64,000 nt of DNA from Bombyx mori (GCF_030269925.1 NC_085130.1:3360501-3424500), one strand, 5' to 3'. Counted from the first letter of the stretch, positions 10,251 to 21,875 are shown. Made by a program: numbers and translations. The notes: generated by a model from the letters alone, not told the origin.

Positions 10251-11333
10251 GCATCGCCTACGTGACACTGAAGTTTCAATTGTATTGTTATAATGTCATT
10301 ATGGCTTATATACCATTAAATGTAGGTAGGTTAGTGATCCGTGTGGGCTGATAATAAATCCCACGATCGGTAAGTAGGCAACTTTGTAGTTTCATTTTTA
10401 GATTTGATTAAAGTGAAAAAGACGATTTTAATTCAGCTATTTTTATTTTTATATTGAAGTGCAACTTCTGATACTTCATTGACATTGTTATTGACTTAAA
10501 TTAGATATTAGTTGCTTGTTACAATTAAGAACATAAATATGTGAGAAATAAATCAGCTGTACTATATTGCGTGTTAGATTGGAAATTAAAAATGCATAAT
10601 TTGATTCTCAACTTTAAATCGAGTTAGTTGCCTTCGAGAACCGTTAGTAGAACAAATATAACATTCGGTTTTATGTTATAATTTCCCCATAAACTAACGC
10701 GGACAGGACTATCAAGGTAAAGGGGACGCTAGCTGATCCATAGGGTGTGTGATGAAGTGAAAAACGGTAAGGTAACTTTATTAATAACTATTCTATAAAA
10801 TGATGAAGTTGTTTGTACCTATTCATTAGTTTAACTTTATGTTGGGCCAATTATCTGTCTTTTTTTCTTTTATTTCAATCAAATTTAAATGCTTTAGGAA
10901 GGTTAGCGATTTTATTCTGCCTATACCCTGATGGAAAGTCATGTTAGGTTAGCTATAGCTATCGCTGGAAGAATCAAAACCAAAATGTTTTGATCTCTTA
11001 ATTTTTTAAAATTTAAATCGTAGTTACCTCACTGTTTCTCCGTGTACGACGTCATAGTTCGTTACGCTTACCATTTTATAGGTAATTTTGTAGATGAAAC
11101 TCTGATAAAGTAAGATATTTGATTTTATGGTGGCCGAAACCATTGTTTGAGGACTATGGGGGTAATGTAATTATTTTTATTGAGTTATGATTTATTATTA
11201 ATGGGCATTTTCGGCTTGAGGCGTTTCCTGTGTTTATGTTTGGGTGTGTCTTCGATATTTTTATTGAAACGGGATTGAAATTAATTCAAGTGTACTACTT
11301 ACTTCCTTTAGCGTTATTTTTATCCGCACTAAT
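10251..11333. other. About 1.1 kb, no recognisable feature
   Basis: AT-rich, apparently single-copy within the window. No convincing ORF, splice-linked exon or repeat seen. Confidence 0.4.
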
Positions 11334-11560
11334 CCGAGTCCGCGCGGGTAGGTACCACCACCCTGCCTATTTCTGCCGTGAAGCAGTAATGCATTTCGGT
11401 TTGAAGGGCGGGGCAGCCGTTGTAACTATACTTGAGACCTTAGAACTTATATCTCAGGGTGGGTGGCGCATTTACGTTGTATATGTCTATGGGCTCCAGT
11501 AACCACTTAACACCAGGTGGGCTGTGAGCTCGTCCACCCATATAAGCAATAAAAAAAAAA
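11334..11560 (+). mobile_element. Bm1 SINE, 5'-truncated (near-twin of 11908)
   Basis: A Bm1 body from GAGTCCGCGCGGGTAGG to the A-tail. It carries the variants ACTTGAGACC, CTCAGGGTGGG and GTATATGTC, which are shared with the copy at 11908-12104. Confidence 0.9.
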
Positions 11561-11719
11561 CTAGCTCTGTTTGAAAATGATTTCGAACTAGTGTGAAATG
11601 TTAATAAAACGGTCGATAATATAGATGAAAAAATATGAACTTTTAAAATTTATTTCTATGTAGAATTGTGAACGAATTCTCTATAAAAATAGAGAATAGT
11701 TTAAAAAAACTAACAAAAT

Positions 11720-11876
11720 ACGCTTTTATAGAAATCCAACTAAAAAATTGAAAATCCATTTTAATAAATTTGAATTATAAATAGTGTAAGAAAAAATTAT
11801 TTTATTGTAAAAAAGCGTGGGGTGCTTTTCAGGATATTATCAAGATAACCCTTCTACTCATATCTGTTCATAAAAT
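11720..11876 (-). mobile_element. Half of a long-TIR MITE
   Basis: It matches the reverse complement of the right arm and loop of the element at 60638-60929 (CGCTTTTATAGAAA, AATAGTGTAAGAAAAAA, GCGTGGGGTGCTTTTCAGG, TTCATAAAATATTT). It stops inside the loop, so one TIR is missing. Confidence 0.7.
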
Positions 11877-11907
11877 ATTTACGAATTCTATGGACTACGG
11901 TAACCAG

Positions 11908-12104
11908 TAAAGCAGTAATGGAAGCAGTAATGCATTTCGGTTTGAAGGGCGGGGCAGCCGTTGTAACTATACTTGAGACCTTAGAACTTATATCTCAGGG
12001 TGGGTGGCGCATTTACGTTGTATATGTCTATGGGCTCCAGTAACCACTTAACACCAGGTGGGCCGTGAGCTCGTCCGCCCATCTAAGCAATAAACAAAAA
12101 CAAA
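11908..12104 (+). mobile_element. Bm1 SINE, 5'-truncated
   Basis: A Bm1 body beginning at the GAAGCAGTAATG block, with a local duplication of AGCAGTAATG at 11911-11931. It is almost identical to the copy 575 bp upstream. Confidence 0.9.
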
Positions 12105-12331
12105 CCTGGCTGAGACAATACCGTATACATATACATAATATACTAAACATATACTTACCAAAACTTGCCCTTTCTTTTTAATAGTTTGAATTAATTACCT
12201 GAAACAATTAATGCTCTCGATTAGCCAATGCTATTAGTACTTTGATTGCCGTGATTATTTTTAGCTTAGTGTTCCTACAGCAGGGCGGTATTTAGGTACG
12301 TATTCAGAAATTGGTGCCTTCATGATTTAGG

Positions 12332-12450
12332 TTAACGGTAGGCAGCGGCTTGGCTCTGCTCCTGGCATTGCTGAAGTCCATGGGCGACGGTAATCACTTA
12401 CCATCGGGTGGGTCGTGCGCCCGTCTACCTACAAAGGCAATAAAAAAAAA
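12332..12450 (+). mobile_element. LINE 3' tail, truncated at GGTAGGCAG
   Basis: Only the 3' UTR is present, from TTAACGGTAGGCAGCGGC to GGCAATAAAAAAAAA. It shares its truncation point with copies at 13081, 28436, 29318, 37128 and 52738. Confidence 0.85.
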
Positions 12451-12775
12451 GCTATTTGGTATTTGCAGACGTAAGTTCGGACTTAAGTGGCGGTACTAAG
12501 GTTCCTAATCCTTCACCAATTCTTTTCGTTTATCGCCCGCGGCGTATAGACGAAATTCAACTTTGCAAAGACAAGATAAAGTTTTATTTGCATTTTATTA
12601 TTTATTTTGCCTGTGGTCAGCAATATTTTTACTAACGCTGTTATTGTCACCGGCAAAAGTCACATTCAAACAGCTTAATAGCTTAAAGCTCATGATAAAA
12701 CAAATATTTTAGGTGTTTACTTATGAAATTGCCGTTTAGTTTACAGAAAGTTAATGTAATTTCTTTTTATCAATA

Positions 12776-12935
12776 TTTTTGGAACGAAGTTCCATAAGGG
12801 ACGATGCGGAGGGGTACCCTAACCGGGAAAAAACGTCCGTAACGTAAGGTTTTTTATTAGTAATGCACAAAGTGTACGACTTAACTTTGTAATAACGTAC
12901 AAAAAATAACAAAATATACAGCCATACTATCGATG
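12776..12935 (+). repeat. GGAACGAAGTTCC repeat, partial
   Basis: About 150 bp starting GGAACGAAGTTCC and including GGGACGATGCGGAGGGGTA and GTACGACTTAACTTTG. It is closely matched at 45202-45345, where a right-hand inverted end can also be seen. Confidence 0.6.
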
Positions 12936-13080
12936 CAACTCTGTCGGTGGAGTGGTGTCGGTTCTTCAAGAAGTCAACAAACAATTCAAACGCATTTTAG
13001 TACTTCTTGAGTATTGAATTATTCCCCGCCAAGAAGTATCCTAAGTTTAAAAAACCATTTTTTAAATATAAAACTCATTT

Positions 13081-13196
13081 TAACGGTAGGCAGCGGCTTG
13101 GCTCTGCCCCTGGCATTGCTGAGATCCATGGGCGACGGTAACCACTCACCATCAGGTGGGCCGTATGCTCGTCTGCCGACAAGGGCAATAAAAAAA
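13081..13196 (+). mobile_element. LINE 3' tail, truncated at GGTAGGCAG
   Basis: The same 3' UTR block as at 12332, ending GGGCAATAAAAAAAT. Again no RT coding sequence is attached. Confidence 0.85.
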
Positions 13197-13228
13197 TATC
13201 GAAATTATTGCTAGCTAAATTAGTAACT

Positions 13229-13480
13229 GAATGGTACCCTCGAGAGGGGAAAAGATTAAAAGGACGACCGTTCCAATTGTGAGTAGACGAGATAAAAGCC
13301 GTTGCAGGCTCTACGTGGAAGAGGAAATGCCACGACCGGAACTTATTGCAGGATTTGGGGGAGGCCTATGCAAAAGCAAAACAATCTTAGCCGATGTCAA
13401 ATTATGAAAAGAAAAAAAAATGAATAGTATGTACCTAAATATGAATTAAGGTTGTTAATAAAGGCTTCTTTATCTTTATT
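13229..13480 (+). pseudogene. RTE-type LINE RT C-terminus and 3' UTR
   Basis: Translation gives WYPREGKRLKGRPFQL, a stop in place of the expected W, then VDEIKAVAGSTWKRK and LLQDLGEAYAKAK. This matches the G+KR.RGRP..RW.D.I..VAG..W pattern at the C-terminus of RTE-like LINEs. A 3' UTR of about 85 bp ends near AATAAAGGCTTC. Inactive. Confidence 0.7.
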
Positions 13481-13544
13481 GCTAGCTATACATAAATTAC
13501 GTTTCAAATGTCCAGTATTTTAAAACGGCAACTTCATAGATAAA

Positions 13545-13958
13545 TCTATATATTAATACGTGAAGCAAAAACTTTGTATACCTTTTTACGAAAATTGCGC
13601 GGACGGAGGAGTATGAAATTTTCTACACTTATAGAGAATATAGAGAAGAAGTGCACAATGCTAATATTTTTTTTAAATAATGCATTAAAGATACATTAAA
13701 TCAATAAAGAAAACATTACACACACTACATACCATTTATTTGACGCACACACGCATGCATACTATTTATTTATTGTCAAACTTTTGTTCTTGACATCTGT
13801 GGTCAAATTGAGAATAGATTAAATATTGTTTATTAATATTTTTTTATAGTGTAGTCTTGGCGAAATTTGTGATTATAGAAGTATAAATTACAATCATAAT
13901 AGTGTACAAACAATTCCAATTAATTATAGTCGAATTTCGACTACTGCGGGACCTCTAG
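13545..13958 (+). mobile_element. Non-autonomous Helitron, 414 bp
   Basis: Full element of the 3375/7554 family from TCTATATATTAATACG to GGACCTCTAG, with A and T flanks. Confidence 0.85.
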
Positions 13959-14318
13959 TACTTATAATTTATCTTTTTAAGCCCCATTAAGGACCTCCGA
14001 ACCGCATTACTCTAAAGATATGACGCTGAAAATAATTCAAAAACCCATTAAATTAAAATTCATAATTAGTTTTAAAACAGCTTGTAGTTTACGATATGCA
14101 GAGCCCTTATTTCACGCCCTAAAGTTTGAGGGGTGGCGATGAATATAATATTATAGGGGATGTGGTTTTAAAAGTAGCTTTAAACAGGCAAGGGTCTTCT
14201 GATATAATAATATCCTGTGCTATTTGTTTTTTAATATTTATGTATTTTGTTGATCTGTGCTATGAGTGAATTTTTGAAGAGACAAAAAAAAATTGTTAAA
14301 ATTAAGTCTTTCTTATTT

Positions 14319-14566
14319 TATTTTTTTATTTTTTTAGTGTTTAGATGAGAGGTCACAGCCCACCTAGTGCTAAGTGGTTACTGGAGCCCATAGACATTTA
14401 CAACGCAAACGCGCCACCCACCTTGAGATATAAGTTCTAAGGTCTCAGTATAGTTACAACGGCTGCTCCACCCTTCAAGCCGAAACGCATTACTGCTTCA
14501 CGGCAAAAATAAACGGGGTGGTGGTCCCTACCCGTGCGGACTCACATGAGGTCCTACCACCAGTAA
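14319..14566 (-). mobile_element. Bm1 SINE, 5'-truncated
   Basis: Minus-strand Bm1 body, with an A-tail (as T-runs) at 14319-14336 and its 5' end at the GGTGGTAGGACCTC boundary. It is followed by a (TAA)n run at 14563-14578. Confidence 0.9.
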
Positions 14567-15581
14567 TAATAATAATAATTTACATAGGAAGACAACAATT
14601 TCTTTAATCAATTTTTAACTTTTATTCAACTGTAACTGTATGTAATTGTATGTATTGAAACCTATTTCAAAAAAGGGAGTTTTTAATTCCATCGTATTTT
14701 TATGTGCGTTAGGTACCTCCGATTTTTTTTTTTTTACGTATGTGTACCTTAGTACTAAAACATTAAGAATGCTTTTTCAGTGTTTTCAAAATTTTTGCGA
14801 AATTTATGATGCTGTGACCCTTATATAAATACATCAATACACTATAAACAATACTTTGTGACTTGCAAATAAAAAATAAAATACATTATTATGATGAAAA
14901 TACAGAAAAACTAATTAAATATGATAAGAAACATTTTTATCTTTCTGGTATCCGAAAATCTAAATTTTTGTGCGATGACGTCAGATGCCTTGTCTCTCTC
15001 TCTCTCTATCTCTCTCTCTCACACACACTCTCTCTTTCTCAAGCAAATCGTGTGTGGAATAAGCACCTCACCACGAAGTTCTGACAGAATTTCAAGGTTT
15101 CAAATAAGGCTAAAGAAAGATGCTTTATTCTACACAGTTATAGCTCTGGCATTCGTTTCCATAGAAATATTAATTTGACATTACATACACTATCCATGCC
15201 TATATTATGTTTACCATAAATACAAAGTAATTCACTTTAAGTGCAAAATGTTAACCCATAAAATACATACTACACAATAACATTTAATATAAATTATTTT
15301 AAAATTTTATCTCGAAAACAGACCCTAATAAATTAGAGGCGGATGTAAATTTAATTGTTGCAAACTTTAAAACGGAACGGCGTTATGAGAGCTGGCCACA
15401 CCGTTTCGTAATTTTACGATATTTCAACACTACTCGCGTTAATGTTGCCAGTTCGAAGTTTAATAAGGGAGCTTTATGGGCTGTATTATTCTGAGGGCAC
15501 GTGTACTATACGTTTTATGAGTGTGAATAAGAAAGTACATTAAGGTTAGTTGTACTATATAAAATGGAACATCTATTCGTT
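14567..15581. other. About 1 kb without genes, CT/CA microsatellite
   Basis: An impure (CT)n/(CA)n tract spans about 14993-15040. It creates two leucine/serine-rich ORFs (14863-15084 and 14921-15178) that I consider artefacts. The rest is AT-rich and unassigned. Confidence 0.5.
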
Positions 15582-15822
15582 ATTGGTGGTAGGACCTCTT
15601 GTGAGTCCGCACAGGTAGGCACCATCACCCTGCCTATTTCTGCCGTGAAGCAGTAACGCGTTTCGGTTTGAAGGGTGGGGCAGCCGTTGGAACTATACTG
15701 AGACCTTAGAACTCGTATCTCAAGGTGGTAGGCGGCATTTACGTTGTAGATGTTATGAGCTCCGGTAACCACTTAACACCAGGTGGACTATGAGCTCGTC
15801 CACCCATCTATTCAATAAAAAA
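15582..15822 (+). mobile_element. Bm1 SINE, 5'-truncated
   Basis: A Bm1 body from ATTGGTGGTAGGACCTC to the AATAAAAAAT tail, mildly diverged. Confidence 0.9.
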
Positions 15823-16688
15823 TACATTTACCGAAGTATCTTTCGCAACAATATATAATCACGTTAATAATTTGTTTGATAATGCTCCGAACAAAAAATA
15901 TTCAACTTTTTTGTATTAGATATTGGTTACGCCTGAATTCCTAACCTTTGACCTTTGGCTGACATTATCTAGGAGTCTTCATTAGGCGCGTTCTGGGTCT
16001 CCCTTTTTCTGACGTAACAAAGCTCCAATCTAGACTCTAAGCAAAAACTCATTTAAAAATGCTAAAGGTTAAAGGTTTTTTTTTTTTCTAAGTCTTGTCC
16101 TCATTATCGTTTATTCAAAAAATTGTTGGTCTAAAATTTATTATCGAATTTTTTCAAAGCCTTCTTTTAACTAACCAGCAAAGCTTTTATTATAGAGTAT
16201 TTCTTTTTTGTATTATAAATAAAATTGAAACTAAATTTTTAGTTTAACATGGACGTCAACACTGCCAACGGCGGAATCAAGCCTTTGAAATATTTTCTTT
16301 TCGATCCTCGTTTGCAAAGAAAATTAAAGTCGTAGAGCCGAGAAATGGAGAATATTATAGAGACTGGTGAGTATACGCGTGCTCACCTCTTAGTAATCGT
16401 CGGTAGCATCGTGGGGCTATCCACATTAGGCCTACCTATAAGTAAGTTTACGGTTCTCAGCCTGAGATAATTAGCTAACATCTGCCCTAACAAAATTCCG
16501 TTTCGTTGATGGCGGTAAGTTAAATTAATAAAAGTCTGTCGATTATGGGCACAACTATGTTTTATCGCATTCGATGTTTTGATGAGCTCACGGGCCATTT
16601 GTTTTTAAGTCAATACAAATCGGAATTGCCGCAATCAATTTTGGGAGTTAGGGTTTTGGTGTCTTTTTCCCTCCCTATTCGTTTATAG
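15823..16688. other. Unassigned, possible Bm1 tail scrap
   Basis: AT-rich. Positions 16581-16612 (GATGAGCTCACGGGCCATTT) weakly resemble the minus-strand Bm1 tail. No gene seen. Confidence 0.35.
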
Positions 16689-16757
16689 CCTAAGGGGCTA
16701 TTCCAGTCACTGAGAAGATCCGGCGAGAAACTCAGTGGGTTGTGTCTGTGGGTTAAG
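16689..16757 (-). mobile_element. Element X, fragment
   Basis: It includes CACTGAGAAGATCCGGCGAG and AAACTCAGTGGGTTGTG, the second stem-loop region of element X (see 40262). The rest is missing or decayed. Confidence 0.6.
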
Positions 16758-16808
16758 TTGCACGTCCAACTCTTCATTCGAACTATATTTGACAATATCT
16801 GCTATATC

Positions 16809-16961
16809 TTTTTTTTTTTTTATTGCCATTGTAGGCAGACGAGCATACGGCCCACCTGATGGTGAGTGGTTACCGTCGCCCATGGACTTCAGCAATGCCA
16901 GGGGCAGAGCCAAGCCGCTGCCTACCGCTTAATACTCTCCACAAGCCTCGTTTGAAGAAGC
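16809..16961 (-). mobile_element. LINE 3' end
   Basis: Minus-strand tail with a long T-run at 16809-16822, the full 3' UTR and a little RT-end coding sequence (AAGCCTCGTTTGAAGAAG). Confidence 0.85.
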
Positions 16962-17450
16962 GTTTTGTGCTGCTTTTTGTAAATTAAATTTCAAAATTTC
17001 TCTTCTCTGTTCACTTTCTACTTATATATGATTATGATTGTGGAAACATATTTGGTTATTGTTTTAGCTATTTTTTTGAATATTATATGCTTGTATTGTA
17101 CTGTAGGTTTCGGAAAAAAGCAAAAAAAGCAACTGCCGATCTTACTGTGCACCGTAAGCGCTAACCTCCACTAATAAGCCGACCAATTCGAAGGTAAACA
17201 AAACGAAACCATTCATCCACGTCTCGTAAACAATATTATCGGGAAGGATATTAAATTGAATCATTAAATGCGCTATAAATGCCACTACGGACAATATTAT
17301 CGGAGTCCCGTCAGAAACAATAAGTTAATGTTGAATTCAATTTAATACGAACAAAGACGAAGGGCTGGGTCAGGTCGCGAGCGATTAAGCCGCGCCTATT
17401 TTGATAGCGAAATAAAGGTACACGCACAGTGGAAGCTCTTTATTTATATA

Positions 17451-17691
17451 CATATCGACGCTTGAAAGGCAAACGTGACTAAGCGACAGTAACTGCTTTG
17501 TACATAAATGATAGGCAATAACCATATTCGACGCGCAAAAAATATATATTTCTAGGTCTATTGAAATCATTTCAATCCTACAGCTAGATTCGTTAAAATA
17601 TAATTTTTTTTAGGTATTTCATCTTTAAATTAGTCTACTGTAAAGTTCACGCATTGTCGCTTAGTCACGTTTGCCTTTCAAGGGTCGATAT
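17451..17691. mobile_element. 266-bp MITE, copy 2 (mariner at its right edge)
   Basis: It begins CATATCGACGCTTGAAAGGC, preceded by TA, and ends GGGTCGATAT. It shares its interior with 4833-5098. The last base or two and the flanking TA are altered. The mariner element begins five bases further right. Confidence 0.75.
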
Positions 17692-17696
17692 AACTA

Positions 17697-18995
17697 GTCA
17701 GGTCATAAGTATTGTCACACAGTAAAAACTTTTCTTTTAGAATGCTGGCCACAAAAAAGTTTATTGAATTCGAATTTCGAATTGTTCATGAAAATAAAAA
17801 TATATACTTTTAGAAATTTACTCATTTTTAAATATGGAGTGGACGGTTAAAGAAGACCGTGTTGCAGTTATTGCGTTGCATCGTTGCGGTTACGCGCCAA
17901 TTCAAATTTTTAACATACTGAAAAATTTGAATATAACCAAAAGATTCGTTTATCGTACCATCAAACGATACAATGAAGACTCTAGTATAGATGACAGGTC
18001 AAGAAGTGGTCGCCCTCGGTCTGTTAGGACTCCAGCAGTGATAAAAGCTGTGAAGGCGCGAATTCAAAGAAATCCCAAACGTAAGCAGAAACTGTTGGCC
18101 CTTCAGATGGGGTTAAGCAGAACCATGGTGAAAAGGGTGTTAAATGAAGACTTAGGGCTTCGGGCATATCGAAGAAAAACAGGACATCGTTTTAATGCTC
18201 GTCTAATGGACCTGAGGCTGAAGAGATGTCGCGCTTTGTTGAAGCGGTACGCGGGAAAAAAATATCGGGAAATTCTTTTTTCGGATGAAAAATTTTTTAC
18301 CGTAGAAGAGAGCTACAACAAACAAAATGATAAGGTGTACGCACACAGTAGTGAAGAAGCGAGAAACCGTATTCCGCGTGTCCAACGAGGTCATTTTCCA
18401 TCCTCGCTCATGGTATGGTTAGGAGTTTCTTATTGGGGCTTAACAGAGGTACATTTTTGTGAGAAAGGTGTAAAAATGAATGCAGTTGTGTATCAAAATA
18501 CAATTCTGACGAACCTTGTGGAACCTGTTTCTCATACCATGTTCAATAACAGGCACTGGGTATTCCAACAAGATTCGGCGCCAGCTCATAGAGCGAAGAG
18601 CACACAAGACTGGCTGGCGGCGCGTGAAATCGACTTCATCCGGCACGAAGACTGGCCCTCCTCCAGTCCAGATTTGAATCCGTTAGATTACAAGATATGG
18701 CAACACTTGGAGGAAAAGGCGTGCTCAAAGCCTCATCCCAATTTGGAGTCACTCAAGACATCCTTGATTAAGGCAGGCGCCGATATTGACATGGACCTCG
18801 TTCGTGCTGTGATAGACGACTGGCCGCGCAGATTGAAGGCCTGTATTCAAAATCACGGAGGTCATTTTGAATAAACTTTAGTGTCATAAGAATCTATGTT
18901 TTGTTAAGTTCATTTTGGTATATGAACGGTTACATAATGAATAAACTTGTTTCAATTATTTTACATTAAACATGTGACAGAATTTATGACCTGAC
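17697..18995 (+). mobile_element. Complete mariner (DD37D) transposon, 1299 bp
   Basis: TA at 17695-17696 and 18996-18997 bracket the element. The ends are GTCAGGTCATAAGTATTGTC and the inverse of GTCAGGTCATAAATTCTGTC, giving imperfect TIRs of about 23 bp whose outer 12 bp are identical. The element holds one uninterrupted transposase ORF with about 137 bp of 5' and 121 bp of 3' non-coding sequence. Size, TA duplication and TIR length all suit Tc1/mariner. Confidence 0.92.
17834..18874 (+). CDS. Mariner transposase, DD37D type
   Basis: This 346-residue ORF encodes a cut-and-paste transposase expected to bind the element's TIRs in the nucleus and excise and insert it at TA. Two helix-turn-helix regions fit residues about 12-45 and 66-108, joined by the RSGRPR linker motif at about 56-62. 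The RNase H-like catalytic core shows SDEKFF (D151), FQQDSAPAH (D247) and SSPDLNPLDYKIW (D285). The spacing between the second and third aspartates is 37 residues, which points to the DD37D (maT/Bmmar-like) group and not the DD34D Mos1 type. Length is normal for the family and there is no stop or frameshift. I use the ATG at 17834 because it opens at MEWTVKEDRV, just before the first HTH. AATAAA occurs at the stop codon and again near 18940. It is the only intact large ORF in the window. Activity cannot be judged from one copy. Confidence 0.93.
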   Translation: MEWTVKEDRVAVIALHRCGYAPIQIFNILKNLNITKRFVYRTIKRYNEDSSIDDRSRSGRPRSVRTPAVIKAVKARIQRNPKRKQKLLALQMGLSRTMVKRVLNEDLGLRAYRRKTGHRFNARLMDLRLKRCRALLKRYAGKKYREILFSDEKFFTVEESYNKQNDKVYAHSSEEARNRIPRVQRGHFPSSLMVWLGVSYWGLTEVHFCEKGVKMNAVVYQNTILTNLVEPVSHTMFNNRHWVFQQDSAPAHRAKSTQDWLAAREIDFIRHEDWPSSSPDLNPLDYKIWQHLEEKACSKPHPNLESLKTSLIKAGADIDMDLVRAVIDDWPRRLKACIQNHGGHFE

Positions 18996-19135
18996 TAGGT
19001 ATATGTAAATACTATTTCGCCGTTTGTACGCACCATTGAAGTTGTGCGTTTCTGTGTACCTACCGCCTATGTAATAAAAATCATTGTCTGATGACACGTT
19101 TGTTTCATAAGCCCGATTGTGATGAAACTTGAATT

Positions 19136-19384
19136 TTTTTTTTTTTTTTATTGCATAGATGGGTGCACGAGCTCACAGCCCACCTGGTGTTAAGTGGTTT
19201 TTGAAGCCCATAGACATCTACGACGTAAATGCGCCACCCACATTGAGATATAAGTTCTAAGATCTCAGTATAGTTACGACGGCTGCCCCACCCTTCAAAC
19301 CGAAACGCATTAATACTTCAAGGCAGAAATAGACAGGGCGGTGGTACCTGCCCGTGCGGACTCACAAGAGGTCCTACCACCAGG
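19136..19384 (-). mobile_element. Bm1 SINE, 5'-truncated
   Basis: Minus-strand Bm1 body with its A-tail at 19136-19150 and 5' boundary at GGTCCTACCACCAG. Confidence 0.9.
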
Positions 19385-19776
19385 CTTTTCATAGAAGGTT
19401 TCGGTTGTAGCAGCATTATGAAAGCGTATAAAGTAAATAAACACAGCAGTCTTTGCATTAGCCGTCTAATTGTCAGGCGTTTCCGAAAATTCAATTGGGA
19501 GTATAATAATAAATGATTTGTTCATAGAGATCGATCGAAAAAATATTATTTAGGTTGTTCATATAACGCTCCACGCTTGCAACGTGACCCCTTCCTATCT
19601 TACTTATCTTATAATAACGAGTAAATATCACTTTTAACGTTCAATAAAAATGATGTCGTTCACAAAAGGTAAGTTTCTATATCAATTTTATGTTTTCAAC
19701 GTGTCGTAAACATTGTTGTCTGTATTTATAGTACTGGTTTTTGTATTGGCTGTTACTGTTTCCTAATAGTATTGTA

Positions 19777-19957
19777 ACCCACTGAATTTCTCATCGGATA
19801 TTTTCAGTAGGTCGCGATTCCTATTGGGTGGTGAATTCAGCTATGCACTACTCTTGCTAGGGGTAGTTTTAGCAAGTTGTGCCCGTGAGCTCACCTACCC
19901 GCCCGCGCGTAAATGAGATAGCCTCTTAGGTAACCAGTAAATAGGCAGGAAAAAAAT
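19777..19957 (+). mobile_element. Element X, 5'-truncated
   Basis: It runs from CCCACTGAATTTCTCATCGG through CTCTTGCTAGGG and GTGAGCTCACCTAC to the A-tail at GGCAGGAAAAAAA. Diverged; stem-loop 1 is absent. Confidence 0.65.
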
Positions 19958-21231
19958 GGTATTGTGTAAATCTGTCTTTACGTTTCAATCATTGCCAATA
20001 TTTCAGATACATAGTGTATGTCGCATTTCTATTGTTGAACGACTATTTACCTATTTTAAGTTGAATGGTTCATCTTATTTTGCTCTGTGGTTGTCTCAAA
20101 GAAATCCCATTGAGCGATATTACACTTATTATACCGTGGAGTATTAAAAAAAACTACACTAGCTAATAAAAAATATCATGTGGTTTTGTTAAATCGATTT
20201 TTCAAGTACACTATTATAGATTCGGCACCGTGCCCTCCCGCGGTAAAAGTCCGACACGTACGTACCATTAAACAAATAACTTTAAAATTTATTTAAATTA
20301 ACTATTCCGTATTTAAATAACAATCGAGTATTTAAATTAACTTTGTTTACGTTCAATCGATTTTCTTTTTAAATTAAAAGATTTTATTGGTTCTATTTTT
20401 ATCGAGCTTTATCGATTACGAAGTACTAGGGATGTAGACGGGTGCAGAGATCTTCCATGCAAAATAAGAGTCATTATGAAGGAAATATTATCAGTAACAA
20501 CTTTTGAGTTATGAGTTATACTTCTTTAGGCGCGTTATGAAAAATTGATGAGAGTGAAATTTTACGATGCGCGCGCACCGTGACACAAAATTAACAGAAT
20601 GAAGTTGCCCACTAAATCGCCCATTACAATACGACCGACGTAACTTGGCGAGTCTGAATATAGCCGCAGGTGAACTTTCCGAACCGTACCGAGAATTACC
20701 GAATTTATACGATGTCAAGAAAAGGGATGTCCAATATGCGTATTTGAGGATGCTGTTTAATCGTTTTTTTTTTCAAATTGATTAAAATTTAAATAAATAA
20801 AAAAGAAATAAATTTAATAAAAATAAAATATAAGTTCGTACGCGCGTACATAAGTACACGCACCCTTTTTTTACCATGCACAGTACCAAATTTTTAACCA
20901 TCAGGAATTTTACTAATGGGAAATATTAATAAATAGATGTAGGCATCCTCTGACACGCAAGATAAAGAGACAATGTCCACAACCAATTGAGAACCATCTC
21001 ATTTTTTGAAGTCGGTCAAAATTCAAATATAACATTACGCTTTCAAAGTCTCGATTTGGTATTACCATTGGAACCTTTTATCAACTCGTTTAGACAATTC
21101 ACAATTTTTTTTTTTTTTTTTCTACATAATATTTGAAAGTACATACTTGTTGAACGTCAAAAAGAACTACCGCCAATTCACAAAAACTAGCCTCCGTCCT
21201 GAGGAGAACTGACAAGAAACTGAACTGAAAA
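19957..21231. other. About 1.3 kb AT-rich, no recognisable feature
   Basis: It includes homopolymer runs (T at 21103-21121) and repeated AAATTAAA-type tracts. No repeat family or coding exon recognised. Confidence 0.4.
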
Positions 21232-21369
21232 GAAGGCTTGTGGAGAGTATTAAGCGGTAGGCAACGGCTTGGCTCTGCCCCTGGCATTGCTGAAGTCTAT
21301 GGGCGACGGTAACCACTCACCATCAGGTGGGCCGTGTGCTCGTCTGCCTACAAGGGCAATAAAAAAAAA
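21232..21369 (+). mobile_element. LINE 3' end
   Basis: It starts GAAGGCTTGTGGAGAG at the RT end, then the 3' UTR and GGGCAATAAAAAAAAAG. Slightly longer than the GGTAGGCAG-truncated copies. Confidence 0.85.
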
Positions 21370-21875
21370 GAATCTCAGCGGGCATGTCATTTTTCTTTTC
21401 TTTTTTTTTAATATTTTTTTTTTTTTAAATATTACTTTTTACACACCAGAAATGATTGTCTTCGCGAAGACTTACATCGTTGTAGCACACACTCGAAGCA
21501 TTAAAACGAATTTAGAGCATGCATTCTTCATTAGTAACGACTTTTATCACACACGCCTTTCTTTAAAAAAATGTAAACAAGCTGATATAGTTAGAAAACG
21601 AATAAAAACGAAGATCAAGCCTACGCATTCACGCTCACGTTTCTAAAGAAAGAAACGCACGTAAAAATACTACAGTGAAATAAATCGTATTACGTAATCG
21701 CATGATTACGTCCCACCTAAAAACGTGACGCAATTTATATATATATATATTTTTTAGTTAATTCTATTATCACAACAAATGTTACCCGTAGCTTCGTGCT
21801 GTAACAATACAAACAACATTACAAAAAATTATGTTTATAGGCTAACTATATACACAAATGTATAGTCATAATTTT

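Noticed and set aside
14863..15178. Overlapping Leu/Ser-rich ORFs
   Set aside because: They are produced by the CT/CA microsatellite at about 14993-15040.
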